From: a virus
Length of the DNA stretch: 64,000 bases
Virus record (IMG/VR): IMGVR_UViG_3300034101_003795
Coordinates: 1 to 64,000 of that record
Strand: one strand, 5' to 3'
Shown here: positions 44,320 through 53,287 of the stretch, one piece after another
How positions within the stretch are numbered: position 1 is the stretch's first letter
Layout of the letters: each line of letters opens with the position of its first letter
Notes under the pieces: model-generated
The model's database searches: none
Seen by the model: the letters and a program-made list of their open reading frames with translations, nothing else
What the model was told of the DNA's origin: nothing
Program-made: the position numbers and the translations under genes

Positions 44320-44682
44320 TTAGAATGATACGGCTTCTTCCACTTCCTTCTTTTTAATTCTTGTAACCTTTGAAAAGTTATTTACTCTGACCTTGAGAGT
44401 TGAGTGCTTTACGCCATCCTTCTCCCAATTATCATTTCTCAAACTTCCTTCTACCATTACAAGATCGCCCTTTTTAAAAGATGATCCAATAATTTCAGCA
44501 CCGCTATCCCAAGCCTCGCACTGAATATATGAAACAATCTTATCCTTTGTCCCATTAGCTCTAGTAAATTCCTTAGATACGGCAATAGTGAAAGAAACAA
44601 CAGAAGTTTGCTTTTCTCCGCTATTCACTACTCGTAGTTCTGGATCCCTAGTAAGATTTCCCTTTAGTAAAATAATATTCAT
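44320..44682 (-). CDS. ssb: Single-stranded DNA-binding protein
   Basis: 120 residues with the bacterial SSB OB-fold: NIILLKGNLTRDPELR, VVSFTIAVSKEF, then IQCEAWDSGAEIIGSSFKKGDLVMVEGSLRNDNW. The protein is shorter than host SSBs (about 170) because the disordered linker is missing; the C-terminus EVEEAVSF still resembles the acidic tip with terminal Phe that recruits replication partners. It is transcribed from its own promoter with consensus boxes and ends at a strong terminator, so it is a monocistronic unit directly downstream of the split polymerase genes. Confidence 0.93.
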   Translation of the reverse strand: MNIILLKGNLTRDPELRVVNSGEKQTSVVSFTIAVSKEFTRANGTKDKIVSYIQCEAWDSGAEIIGSSFKKGDLVMVEGSLRNDNWEKDGVKHSTLKVRVNNFSKVTRIKKKEVEEAVSF

Positions 44683-44726
44683 CTAAATCTCCTTAAGAGT
44701 ATACAAAATATAAACACAACACTTAT

Positions 44727-44754
44727 ATTATATTGAAACCATCCAGAATGTCAA
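44727..44754 (-). promoter_or_regulatory. Consensus sigma70 promoter of ssb
   Basis: On the minus strand TTGACA (44754-44749) and TATAAT (44732-44727) are perfect and separated by 16 bases; the predicted start is near 44720, leaving a leader of about 38 bases with AAGGAG before the ATG. The -35 box abuts the stop codon of the polymerase C-terminal gene at 44756. Confidence 0.85.
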
Positions 44755-44755
44755 G

Positions 44756-46360
44756 TCAAACCGTAAAGCATTTTTTAACGATTGGTGTATTGTTTTGTCC
44801 ACCCTTTTGACCATTAAACATCAACACCCTACCCTCTTGTAAAAGATCCTTATTGTTGAGGTAATCTTCTGGAAATAATACTACAGAATCAACACTGCCA
44901 TTAGAATCAGACAGTCTCAAAAAACACATTTCTTGTCCAGGATTCTTACCTCTCTTAGTAACTATAACACTCATACTATCTATTTCTGCAATCATAAAAA
45001 ATTGTTTGCTATTTGGAAAATTCTTAATATCTTTACAGTCTGTATTGGCGTATGAAGAATCATAGAAATCAGTCTTAGCAAAACTTATAGACGCCCCAAG
45101 CAAATCTCTTTCATTATTTGATATCCATTCAGGATCATCCTCAATAGAATACGGTGGATTATTAATCTGATTAATCATACTAATAATTTTTGGTTGTCTA
45201 TTTTTTAGAATCTTCTCCCTAGAAAGCAAATTCTTTAAAATTTCAGAGGTTGTAGATATTTTTTTATCTGAAGAAATATTTTTACATTTTTCTGTTTCTC
45301 TAGCTGTTAAATTAATAATCATATTAAAGTCTAATAGCATTTTATTTCTTGATAACTTGTAATGATCTAAAGCACCAGATAAAATTAATGATTTGGCAGA
45401 TGCCGAGTTGATATTTGCCAAAACAGAAAATAATATTTGGGTCCATGTCATTTCTTTAATATCACACTTATTGATATGATCTAACAGCTTATTATATACT
45501 GATTCTCCAAGACCTTTTATATTTGTCAATCCAAAATAAATTTTATTATTAATAATTTCAAATTCTTTATTTTTCATTAATAAACTTGGTCCAAAAACAC
45601 TAATATCCATATCTTTAGCATTACTTATTAAGTCCAATATCTCTTGTTGAGGATCTATCTTGTCTTTGGCCAGTCTTAAATAAGACAAAAAGAATATTCG
45701 TGGAAAGTGTGCTTTCGCATATGCTGATATGTATCCGTTAATAGCATAACTAACAGCATGACTTTTATTAAAAGAGTATCTCTGAGATTTTTCAATCCAG
45801 CTAAAAATTTGTTCAGATTCGTCTCTATTGACTTTTCCAACAGCAAGGCAACCATCAATAAATTTAATTTTAATTTTTGCCATTTCTTCTGGCTTTTTCT
45901 TACCGATAGCTTTTCTTAGCATATCAGCTTCTTGAAGATTAAAACCGGCTATATCTTTGGCTATTTGCATAGCTTGTTCTTGATATACCATTTCTCCATA
46001 AGTATTTTTAAGGATTGGTTCTAATGATTCATGAAAATAATCAACAGATTCTAAACCATTTTTCTTATCTATATAATGATAAGATACGCTTTTACCGTCT
46101 CTAATAGCTTCTAAACATCCTGGCCTAAGAATAGATATTAGCGCCGATAGTTCTTCTATGTTTGATGGCTTGAGTTTTTTACTCATAGACTGTCCCAGTC
46201 TACTTTCTAATTGAAAACAACCTTTAGTGTTTCCATCAGAAATAAGCTCCCAAGTTTTTGGACAATCTAAATTAATCTTTGTTATATCAAAATCAATTGA
46301 TGTTTTATTATCAATATCTTTGGTATTAAAAGAACAACCACACTCAAATTGAATCGTCAT
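44756..46360 (-). CDS. dnaE: DNA polymerase III alpha, C-terminal part encoded separately
   Basis: 534 residues from the ATG at 46360 (MTIQFECGC). An upstream ATG at 46396 lies deeper in the exonuclease gene and gives a non-homologous hydrophobic start. The first 48 residues include a CGC motif at residues 7-9. Then come the PolIII alpha block after the catalytic Asp (TKGCFQLESRLG, ISILRPGCL), YGEMVYQEQAMQIAKDIAGFN and ADMLRKAIGKKKPEEM, FNKSHAVSYA, a helix-hairpin-helix (YFGLTNIKGLGESVY), and an OB-fold (FLRLSDSNGSVDSVVLFPE). It supplies finger and template-binding parts and must join the N-terminal subunit at 47202-49079. No intein motif is visible. Confidence 0.85.
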   Translation of the reverse strand: MTIQFECGCSFNTKDIDNKTSIDFDITKINLDCPKTWELISDGNTKGCFQLESRLGQSMSKKLKPSNIEELSALISILRPGCLEAIRDGKSVSYHYIDKKNGLESVDYFHESLEPILKNTYGEMVYQEQAMQIAKDIAGFNLQEADMLRKAIGKKKPEEMAKIKIKFIDGCLAVGKVNRDESEQIFSWIEKSQRYSFNKSHAVSYAINGYISAYAKAHFPRIFFLSYLRLAKDKIDPQQEILDLISNAKDMDISVFGPSLLMKNKEFEIINNKIYFGLTNIKGLGESVYNKLLDHINKCDIKEMTWTQILFSVLANINSASAKSLILSGALDHYKLSRNKMLLDFNMIINLTARETEKCKNISSDKKISTTSEILKNLLSREKILKNRQPKIISMINQINNPPYSIEDDPEWISNNERDLLGASISFAKTDFYDSSYANTDCKDIKNFPNSKQFFMIAEIDSMSVIVTKRGKNPGQEMCFLRLSDSNGSVDSVVLFPEDYLNNKDLLQEGRVLMFNGQKGGQNNTPIVKKCFTV

Positions 46361-47045
46361 TGAAAAAAGAATCCTTAAAAACAATTTTTGGAACAAGTCT
46401 TCTGTGTAACTTCATAAATCTAATCAAAATCTTAGCACAATCCTGAACATCTTTTAGTGCGTCGTGAGCACCCTCTTTTGATATTCCTAAATAATCTCTC
46501 ATAGAATCTAAGGAATAACTTTTTAGACCTTGGCTTTCAAACCAATAAAAGACTAAATTCATTATATCTAGAACGTCTCTCGGATAAAAAACAGTAGATG
46601 TTTTTTCTTTGTTATCGACATTCTTATATTTTTCACTAAGTCTTTGTATAATTTTTAAATCAAATCTATTTATATTATATCCTGCTGCTATTGGGGCGGA
46701 GAACATACTCTTTTTCTTTCCTCCAAAGCAATGATATTTCTCTAAATATGAGACAAAAGAATTCCATGTTACTTCTTGTGAAGGATATTCTCGCCATTTT
46801 GCATAAATCTCATCCTGAGAACATCCCTTAACTTTAGCATGAAAATCTATAATATCTGTTTCATATTTGTAATTTGCATCTGATTCCATAACTTCTGGCT
46901 TACAAAAACCATTAAATTCCGACCCCTCGACAATTTCTAGTTTTACAGGATCGACAATGATAGCAGAAATTTGAACCGGACTACAAACCAATGGATTTGA
47001 TCCATCTGTTTCAAAATCAAAAACGCAAATTTTTTTGGTTAACAT
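46344..47045 (-). CDS. dnaQ: DnaQ-like DEDDh 3'-5' proofreading exonuclease
   Basis: 233 residues. Motif ExoI is VFDFETDG (D10, E12), ExoII is GYNINRFDLK (D129), and ExoIII is AHDALKDVQD (H194, D199), so all five DEDDh residues are present. An insert of about 50 residues lies between ExoI and ExoII. It removes misincorporated 3' nucleotides. It lies between the two polymerase pieces, overlapping the C-terminal part by 17 bases and the small gene by one, so it is very likely its proofreading partner. The symbol reflects the family, not a proven role. Confidence 0.88.
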   Translation of the reverse strand: MLTKKICVFDFETDGSNPLVCSPVQISAIIVDPVKLEIVEGSEFNGFCKPEVMESDANYKYETDIIDFHAKVKGCSQDEIYAKWREYPSQEVTWNSFVSYLEKYHCFGGKKKSMFSAPIAAGYNINRFDLKIIQRLSEKYKNVDNKEKTSTVFYPRDVLDIMNLVFYWFESQGLKSYSLDSMRDYLGISKEGAHDALKDVQDCAKILIRFMKLHRRLVPKIVFKDSFFNDDSI

Positions 47046-47215
47046 TATATTTTGTCAATTTCGTCTAAAGGGGCGAACACTTGGGTTTGTCCTGTGGTGA
47101 CGGATTTTGCATTTTCTTTAATCTTACAACAAGAAATCCTAACCTCAGGAATCTTTTCATACTCTTCATTATTTATTCTAAATTTTTCACCAACAGCTAA
47201 TTCATGAAATTTCAT
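47045..47215 (-). CDS. Small phage protein between polymerase gene pieces
   Basis: 56 residues (MKFHELAVGEKFRINNEEYEKIPEV, ending APLDEIDKI). An AAAGGTG ribosome-binding site lies before the ATG, inside the end of the polymerase N-terminal gene, and the stop overlaps the exonuclease start (TAATG). The F-x-x-L-x-x-GEKF and YEKI pattern matches many short phage proteins with a small beta-barrel fold, whose function I do not know. Because of the tight coupling it would be made in step with both polymerase parts and may act as an assembly partner. Confidence 0.75.
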   Translation of the reverse strand: MKFHELAVGEKFRINNEEYEKIPEVRISCCKIKENAKSVTTGQTQVFAPLDEIDKI

Positions 47216-49079
47216 CTTTAACACCTTTCTGTAAAAAGTCTGATATAAACATTATTTTATCTAACATAGCAACGCCAAGAATATCAAATTTAACAACACC
47301 TATAGTCTCCAAATCTTCCATTTCCATACCAGCGATTCTGGTTTTGGTTTTTGAATCATAAACCATTGGACAAATAGTTGACAAATCCGAGTCTGCTATA
47401 ACTACTCCTGCCGCGTGTTTGGATTGGTTGACTTTAGTGCCTTCTAATCTAATAGCCTGTTCAAATCTTTTTGCAAGTGGTCCTTGTAATTCATTATTTT
47501 CGTCAATGAAGCACCAATCTTTGAGCTTGTCTGATTGATTCTCCAAAGCCCATCGTATAATAGAAGCGTCTCCTGTTTCATCTTTCATTTCTTGCAATTC
47601 ATCTGCAATCTTAGCTTCGTCAGGAATATTTTTGGTAATATTATTCATTTCCTCAAAGCTTACGTTTCCATAAACTCTAAGAACGTCCTTAATAGCTCCT
47701 CTACCCTTAATGGTATTAAAAGTGACCATTTGTGAAACTTGACTATCTCCATATTTATCTTTAATATAAGAAATAACGTTTTCTCTTTTATTAATAGGAA
47801 CGTCAACATCAATATCTGGCATACTTACTCTATCTTTAGTATTTCTTCCAGAATTATAGAATCTGTCAAAAATTAAACCATAATCTATAGGATTAATTCC
47901 AGTAATACCTATTAAGTAAGAAACTAAACAGCCAGCAGCACTACCTCTTCCTGGTCCCGGAAGCCACCCATTATTCTTAACATAGTTCACAATATCTTGA
48001 ACAATTAAAAAGTAACTGGATAGTCCAGCCCCTTGTAAAATATCAAGCTCATATTTAATACGATCTATATATTGAGATTGACTATCTTTTGGTATAATAT
48101 TTTGAATTTTATTTCTCCAACCATTTCGACACAACTGTCTTAAATATTCATCTGGAGATTCGCAATTAAAAGGAGGTAGTCTTGGTCTGCTGCCAATATC
48201 ATATATATCACACATCGCAGATACTAACTGAGTGTTCTCTATCTCTTCTTCTGTATGTAATAGTGTCATTTCTTCCTGCGAAAGAATATGATAGTTGTCC
48301 GATGTGAAGAAACACCCCATGGGAACATCTAGTCCAGAATTAATCTTTCTGCTAATTTCTGGCATAGTTGTTTTTAAATTATTACATAATAATATTCTTT
48401 GATCAGAAGCGTCTTCTTTATTTGAATAGTGAGCATCTGGAGTACAAATTATTTTAGTATTAGTTAATTTTCCCAATTCTCTAATAGTTTCGGTTAGTTG
48501 TTGTTGAATAGGAATATTATCTTTATCCATTAATTGAGATTCTAAAAAGAAATTATCATTACCAAATATTTCTTTTAATTTAGATATAAGAGGTATCGCT
48601 ATGTTTTTCCAGTCTGGATCTATAGTATTATTGACAATAATCTTGTCAGCAATCAGGGATCCAAGATGGCCGCATATACCTATCATATTGCCGTCACAAA
48701 ACCTTCCAAGGTTCTCTAGATCGATCCTGGGCTTGTGATAATAAAAGTCTGGCCTGTTGCACTCTGAAACTAAACGGATCAAATTGTGCCAGCCAGTTAG
48801 ATTTTTGGCCAAAACAATAAAATGGCTCAATTCTTTGTTTGACTTGTCCTTATAGGTCGCGTCATCAGATATGTAAAGTTCACAACCTAATATTGGCTTA
48901 ATACCAGCTTTTGTCATTTCTCTATGAAACTTGATTGATCCAGCTATGTTGCCATGATCCGTCAAAGCACACGATGTTGCTCCAATTTCTAGACACCTAT
49001 TGGCTATCTGAGACGGTTTTGATAGACCATCCAAAAGACTATACATTGAATGACAATGTAATGGATTATATTTTTTCAT
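47202..49079 (-). CDS. dnaE: DNA polymerase III alpha, N-terminal part with PHP and palm
   Basis: 625 residues. The PHP domain begins HCHSMYSLLDG and keeps likely metal ligands H8, H10, D41, H42, E67, H86 and the D-x-H of TPDAHYS. The palm follows with PGRGSAAGCLVSYL (about 375-388), catalytic D424 and D426 in PDIDVD, and D599 in VVKFDILG. The protein stops 26 residues after the third catalytic Asp, exactly in the linker before the FQLES block. The catalytic triad is therefore complete here, but the rest of the enzyme is the gene at 44756. It overlaps the upstream nuclease gene by four bases. Confidence 0.88.
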   Translation of the reverse strand: MKKYNPLHCHSMYSLLDGLSKPSQIANRCLEIGATSCALTDHGNIAGSIKFHREMTKAGIKPILGCELYISDDATYKDKSNKELSHFIVLAKNLTGWHNLIRLVSECNRPDFYYHKPRIDLENLGRFCDGNMIGICGHLGSLIADKIIVNNTIDPDWKNIAIPLISKLKEIFGNDNFFLESQLMDKDNIPIQQQLTETIRELGKLTNTKIICTPDAHYSNKEDASDQRILLCNNLKTTMPEISRKINSGLDVPMGCFFTSDNYHILSQEEMTLLHTEEEIENTQLVSAMCDIYDIGSRPRLPPFNCESPDEYLRQLCRNGWRNKIQNIIPKDSQSQYIDRIKYELDILQGAGLSSYFLIVQDIVNYVKNNGWLPGPGRGSAAGCLVSYLIGITGINPIDYGLIFDRFYNSGRNTKDRVSMPDIDVDVPINKRENVISYIKDKYGDSQVSQMVTFNTIKGRGAIKDVLRVYGNVSFEEMNNITKNIPDEAKIADELQEMKDETGDASIIRWALENQSDKLKDWCFIDENNELQGPLAKRFEQAIRLEGTKVNQSKHAAGVVIADSDLSTICPMVYDSKTKTRIAGMEMEDLETIGVVKFDILGVAMLDKIMFISDFLQKGVKDEIS

Positions 49080-50122
49080 TCCGCACTTCCTGGAGCTTTA
49101 TATTTACCAAATGAATGATTTTCTGCCTTATATTCTGATACTACAGTATCCATTCCTTTTACCTCAATATCATGTTTAATTTGTTCACACTTTGTCATGA
49201 ATGTGTCTTTTTTACAACATTGACTGTCTCTATATTCTATTACTGGCAATATGCTGTTATGGTCTTGAAAATCGCTTTTGCCAAAATGACATAATTTATT
49301 GCACATCCATGTTTTATTTAGTCTTGGTTTTTGTGTTTGTCTTATGATCTCAAATTTCTTTTGTAGCATTTGCTCTGTTCTTTGCAAATCGCTTTTATCA
49401 AATAAAATTGAGAAAGGGCCTCCATCATTAATAAAGTATATTGTTATCATAACACTATCATATTCAGGATATAATTTGCTAATAGCATAATGATATATCA
49501 ATAACTGAGGATCTGTCTGAAGTTTTTCTGGTGTTTTTTCTTTACCAGTGGCCCAATCTAGTCTTCGTCCTGTTTTCCAGTCGATGACCTCGATTGTATT
49601 ATCGCTGGCCTTGGTGATTAAGTCAATAGTGCCTTTTAGTCCAAGATAGCCTTGCAGTTTACCTTCGGGTGTGTCAAAAGAATATTTTGCCCAAGGCTTT
49701 TTAATTTCAAAATCAAAATGTTGTTCTGGACATAATATTTCTCTATTCCTAGGATCAAAAGCTCCGTCATGATATGATATGGCTTTATTAACCCAGTTAT
49801 GACAATCCTTATAATCTTTTACTTCCCAAGTATGATGAGAGAATTGACTAGTATAATACTTATATGTTTTTTCTATAATAGTATTTAAACTATATTTTTT
49901 CGTATATACTTTACCTATAACATCATCTTCAAAAGAATCTATTCCGTCTTGTTCGCTCTTTTTTATTATTGCTAGAATTTCTAAGGCTTTATGACATATA
50001 GTTCCTTTATCAGCCTTTTTATTAGATGGTCCTCTCATACCGAGCACATATTCTATAAAATATTGTTGTTCACACATATTATGTGTGTTGAAAGAACTGC
50101 TTCTAAAATATGTGGTTATAAT
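49076..50122 (-). CDS. RecB/Cas4-like PD-(D/E)XK nuclease, apparently starting at ATT
   Basis: From the ATG at 50077 there are 333 residues, but the frame is open upstream to a TAA and codes RSSSFNTHNMCEQQYFIEYVLG, the conserved N-terminus of the RecB family (S-x-S-x-x-N-x-x-x-C-x-x-Y). The only plausible initiation point before this is ATT at 50122, preceded by AAAGGA with good spacing and overlapping the end of the dNMP kinase by seven bases. Later features are 'KGTICHKALE', a helical body, catalytic VIDWKTGRRLDW and a C-terminal Cys-rich segment (CCKKDTFMTKCEQIKH), possibly a 4Fe-4S or Zn site as in Cas4/AddB types, though pairs are irregular. It probably processes DNA ends with RecA. Confidence 0.75.
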   Translation of the reverse strand: MITTYFRSSSFNTHNMCEQQYFIEYVLGMRGPSNKKADKGTICHKALEILAIIKKSEQDGIDSFEDDVIGKVYTKKYSLNTIIEKTYKYYTSQFSHHTWEVKDYKDCHNWVNKAISYHDGAFDPRNREILCPEQHFDFEIKKPWAKYSFDTPEGKLQGYLGLKGTIDLITKASDNTIEVIDWKTGRRLDWATGKEKTPEKLQTDPQLLIYHYAISKLYPEYDSVMITIYFINDGGPFSILFDKSDLQRTEQMLQKKFEIIRQTQKPRLNKTWMCNKLCHFGKSDFQDHNSILPVIEYRDSQCCKKDTFMTKCEQIKHDIEVKGMDTVVSEYKAENHSFGKYKAPGSAE

Positions 50123-50703
50123 GGTAGTATTCCTTTATTTTGTAAAAAATCATAAATTAATTTATTTTGTTCTTCAATCGTAAGTTCTTTATTGTCTATT
50201 ATCAAATCAAAATTATTCTGATCATAGTTTTCAGGATCTAAAGCTATTTCACTAGCATGATTAGAATGATAAAGATTCCTACATAGTTTAATAACTATTC
50301 CACCACTATTCTTAATTGCTTCTACTTCATTTGGAAATCTACAATCAGCAATCAAAGATAATGGATGTTGATCTTTATTAATAGTTCTAATTGTAGCACT
50401 CGCCCACACATTATGCTGCATGGTTCTGAACATCTCTGTCCCAACTAATTGAAGAACCTCTCTGGCGGAAAGTTGTTTATTGTTCCAATAACAGTCAACC
50501 AATTCATTTTTTTGATCATCTGTTCCATAGCATTGGTCATATGTTAAACCAAAAATACTGATACACATCATCTTAAGAGGATCAGCAAAATTATAGACTT
50601 TTGCATTACCTAGTTTATTATCTAAGAAAATTTTTGTAACGAATTCCGCACATGTTGTTTTTCCAGACTGTTTTCTTCCTGCGAACGCTATTATTTGTGT
50701 CAT
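50116..50703 (-). CDS. Deoxynucleoside monophosphate kinase (T4 gp1-like)
   Basis: 195 residues. Walker A is GRKQSGKT at residues 9-16; KVYNFADPLK, QLVGTEMFRTMQHNVWASA and 'PLSLIADCRFPNEVEAIKNSGGIVIKL' follow the T4 gene 1 dNMP kinase pattern, with the LID-like DCRF-x-NE region. It would convert dNMPs, including those from host DNA breakdown, to dNDPs. It sits in the nucleotide and replication operon. Its start overlaps the primase stop by four bases. Confidence 0.85.
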   Translation of the reverse strand: MTQIIAFAGRKQSGKTTCAEFVTKIFLDNKLGNAKVYNFADPLKMMCISIFGLTYDQCYGTDDQKNELVDCYWNNKQLSAREVLQLVGTEMFRTMQHNVWASATIRTINKDQHPLSLIADCRFPNEVEAIKNSGGIVIKLCRNLYHSNHASEIALDPENYDQNNFDLIIDNKELTIEEQNKLIYDFLQNKGILPL

Positions 50704-51848
50704 AAAAATCTCTTTATCTGATTATTAATTTCTTCTTTAGTCATTTCGGCAACATCTGATTTCGTAATAGAAATTCTTTTTACCTTATATGTATTTTTAC
50801 ATTTTTCTTCAATTATTTTGGCTGCTTTATCACCAGCGTCATCATTATCGGTAAGAATAATAATATTCATAGCTCCTGACCCATCTAAAAGTATCTTTTG
50901 TCTATCACTTAATGAAGACCCAAACATAGCAACACTATTATGTATTCCTTCTTCTTCTAATCTCCATACATTGCCAGGGCTTTCTACAAGAATAACCTGA
51001 GAACTATCTAAGATAGAGTCTTTAGCAAACCAAAAATTATACAAGTGGTTTTGACTTTTAAAGTCTTTATTATGTTTCCACTTACAATATTTCCATAGTT
51101 CTTCTGATCTTGGACAATCTTCTGCGTGGTCATGATAATGTTTACACTTGCTACATTTCTCATAGACACTTCTTCCAGAACATCCTACTACATATTTGTA
51201 AGTTATATCATATATAGGAACAACAGCCCTACCATACATTTCTTTATTTTTGTTTGAGCAGGTTCCAACGTCGTATCTATCTAAGATCTCAGACCCAAAA
51301 GACCTATCAAGAAAATATTTACTTGGTATAGAGAGTGATTTTCTAACAATTTTTCTAGTGATATCTTTATTATGTGTCTCATTATTGTTTTTAGTAATAT
51401 TATTTACAATATTTAAGAATTTCTTTTTCTCGATTTCATCATTAGATATTTTTATATCGTCAAGATTCTCATTTAAAAACTCTTCAACAAAAGACATTGT
51501 ATCATTAAAAGATATTGAAGAGTCTCCATTTTTACTCCAATTATTTTTTTTATTAGATAACACGCCTCTTATAAAACCAATGATAGAAGATTTAAATGTT
51601 TTCTCGCATCCATGAGTTCTACATTTCCAATTTCCTCTATAGGCATCCCCAGTAGGATATAGATTAAATGCAGACATATTATCGCCATCATGTATGGGAC
51701 ACGGCCCCACAAACATTTTACCATTTTGTTTTAATTCAGATATTCCTAAAGTTAATAGTAGTGATTCAAAATTATCACATAGTTTATCACATATAACTTT
51801 TAGTTCATGCTGATTATATGAACGGGATATTTTGGTCATCATTGTCAT
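50700..51848 (-). CDS. DNA primase with Zn and Toprim domains
   Basis: 382 residues. An N-terminal zinc motif (C50-x2-H53 ... C76-x4-C81 in GPCPIHDGDN and WKCRTHGCE) resembles CHC2 primases. A second Cys-rich stretch (CSGRSVYEKCSKCKHYHDHAEDC) in the middle may be another zinc site. The Toprim domain carries ILVESPGNVWRLEEEG, AMFGSSLSDRQ and ILTDNDDAGDKAA, with E and D-x-D in place. The C-terminus is short, so there is no helicase-interaction domain; the helicase is the adjacent DnaB gene, which it overlaps by 35 bases. It makes primers for the phage replisome. Confidence 0.85.
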   Translation of the reverse strand: MTMMTKISRSYNQHELKVICDKLCDNFESLLLTLGISELKQNGKMFVGPCPIHDGDNMSAFNLYPTGDAYRGNWKCRTHGCEKTFKSSIIGFIRGVLSNKKNNWSKNGDSSISFNDTMSFVEEFLNENLDDIKISNDEIEKKKFLNIVNNITKNNNETHNKDITRKIVRKSLSIPSKYFLDRSFGSEILDRYDVGTCSNKNKEMYGRAVVPIYDITYKYVVGCSGRSVYEKCSKCKHYHDHAEDCPRSEELWKYCKWKHNKDFKSQNHLYNFWFAKDSILDSSQVILVESPGNVWRLEEEGIHNSVAMFGSSLSDRQKILLDGSGAMNIIILTDNDDAGDKAAKIIEEKCKNTYKVKRISITKSDVAEMTKEEINNQIKRFL

Positions 51849-53280
51849 TTGTTATATTAAATCCATTTGTTTTACTATTTTTGGTTATATTATTAGAAAT
51901 TTCTAATTTGGTTCTTCCTTCTACTATTTTAGCACACCACCCCTTCATGTGACAATTAATATAATCATTATCGTCTAATCCTCCTCCGTGCCTACTGATT
52001 AAAGGAACCAATTTTCTATTTCCTTCATTTGGTCCATCTTCTGCTATTTCTTCTTCGCTCTTCTTTTTGAAAATACTAAAATTACTACACAACCAAATGA
52101 TTCTATCAGAACCGCTTGCTGTATCTGTACTTTCTTTATTGATACCGTCTCTATTTAATTGAACAAAAGCAACAACAGGCACTTTATATCTGGTAGCAAA
52201 ATTATGTAAACTAGTCATCATGAATCCAAGAACCTGATATTCTTTTAGATCTTGACTCATTCCAGCACTATCCATTAGTTTTAAATAGTCATAAAATATT
52301 ACACATGGTTTTGCGGACCCATCATCATTTAAACCAACCTCCTTAACTATCCATCTTCTCATGATAGACAATTGTTCTTCAAATGGTTTTCCTGCAATAC
52401 TTTTATAAAATAGTTTAGTATTTTTTAATTCTTGAACCGCTTTTATAACTTTATTATTCTTATCTTGAGATTGAGAGAACTTACCAGTTTCAATATGATT
52501 AATCTCTGTCTCTGTCATCATAGCTAAAATTCTATTAATATGATCTTCTTTTGTCATTTCTGTATCCATATTTAATACAGGAATATTTTGTTTAGCTATA
52601 TTAAAACCCATATTATCTGATAATAGTGTTTTGCCTGTCTTTGGTCTGGCCGCTATTACATTAACTGTGCTTTTTCTTAAACCACCACCAATGGCTTGAT
52701 CATATACAGGAAACCCTGTTGGAATACCAACTTGATCTATTGGATTATTAATTAATTGATTTATATAATCATCAATATCTGATCCTATAGCAACAGGATT
52801 TGATTCACTATCATTAATTAAAGAAGTAAAATCAAAAACAGTATCTTCCGCAATAGATATAATAGAAGTTATTGGTTCACTACCATTTATATCTAACAGT
52901 TTAGATTTTGCATTTTCTAGTTGTTCATGCAATAATCTCGCTATTTGTAATTTTCTAATCTTTGCTGCAAATTTTGGAATGTTGTCCTTATTTACAGGAA
53001 AATCCATTATTGCTCTGAGATGCTGAGTCTCTTCTTTTTTAGAAAGAATTTGTGATACACCCAATTCCTGAGCAATAGAATAAATGGATGCTATATCTAT
53101 GGTTTTTGTTTGTCTTTCACAAAGCTCTTTTAAGCACTTGAATATGATAGCATTACTATCTATAGTAAATGATGTTTCTTGAAGTATATCTGCTATGTCT
53201 AGATATACATCTTCTCCATATCTATAGATACCAGATAGAACTGCTCTTTCAGCAGATGGATCGGCTAAAACTGTAGGCAT
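51814..53280 (-). CDS. dnaB: Replicative DNA helicase DnaB-type
   Basis: 488 residues. The N-terminal domain matches DnaB (ADPSAERAVLSGIYRYG, LKELCERQTKTIDI). The RecA-fold domain has Walker A ARPKTGKTLL (K217), catalytic NMDTEMTKEDH (E241), Walker B VIFYDYLKLM, and a DnaB H3-like 'VPVVAFVQLNRDG' strand. Length is close to bacterial DnaB (about 470). It unwinds the fork and recruits the primase, whose gene overlaps the 3' end. The symbol gives the family. Seven bases separate it from the upstream zinc-finger gene. Confidence 0.92.
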   Translation of the reverse strand: MPTVLADPSAERAVLSGIYRYGEDVYLDIADILQETSFTIDSNAIIFKCLKELCERQTKTIDIASIYSIAQELGVSQILSKKEETQHLRAIMDFPVNKDNIPKFAAKIRKLQIARLLHEQLENAKSKLLDINGSEPITSIISIAEDTVFDFTSLINDSESNPVAIGSDIDDYINQLINNPIDQVGIPTGFPVYDQAIGGGLRKSTVNVIAARPKTGKTLLSDNMGFNIAKQNIPVLNMDTEMTKEDHINRILAMMTETEINHIETGKFSQSQDKNNKVIKAVQELKNTKLFYKSIAGKPFEEQLSIMRRWIVKEVGLNDDGSAKPCVIFYDYLKLMDSAGMSQDLKEYQVLGFMMTSLHNFATRYKVPVVAFVQLNRDGINKESTDTASGSDRIIWLCSNFSIFKKKSEEEIAEDGPNEGNRKLVPLISRHGGGLDDNDYINCHMKGWCAKIVEGRTKLEISNNITKNSKTNGFNITNDNDDQNIPFI

Positions 53281-53287
53281 ATTTTAT

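Noticed and set aside
46344-46396. Longer start of the polymerase C-terminal gene with a hydrophobic N-terminus
   Set aside because: The added 12 residues arise from overlap with the exonuclease gene in another frame; the ATG at 46360 gives a sensible start.
44756-49079. Split intein in the polymerase gene
   Set aside because: No Cys/Ser start with intein block A, no HN ending at a junction, and the DnaE-typical intein site (before FNKSH) is intact.
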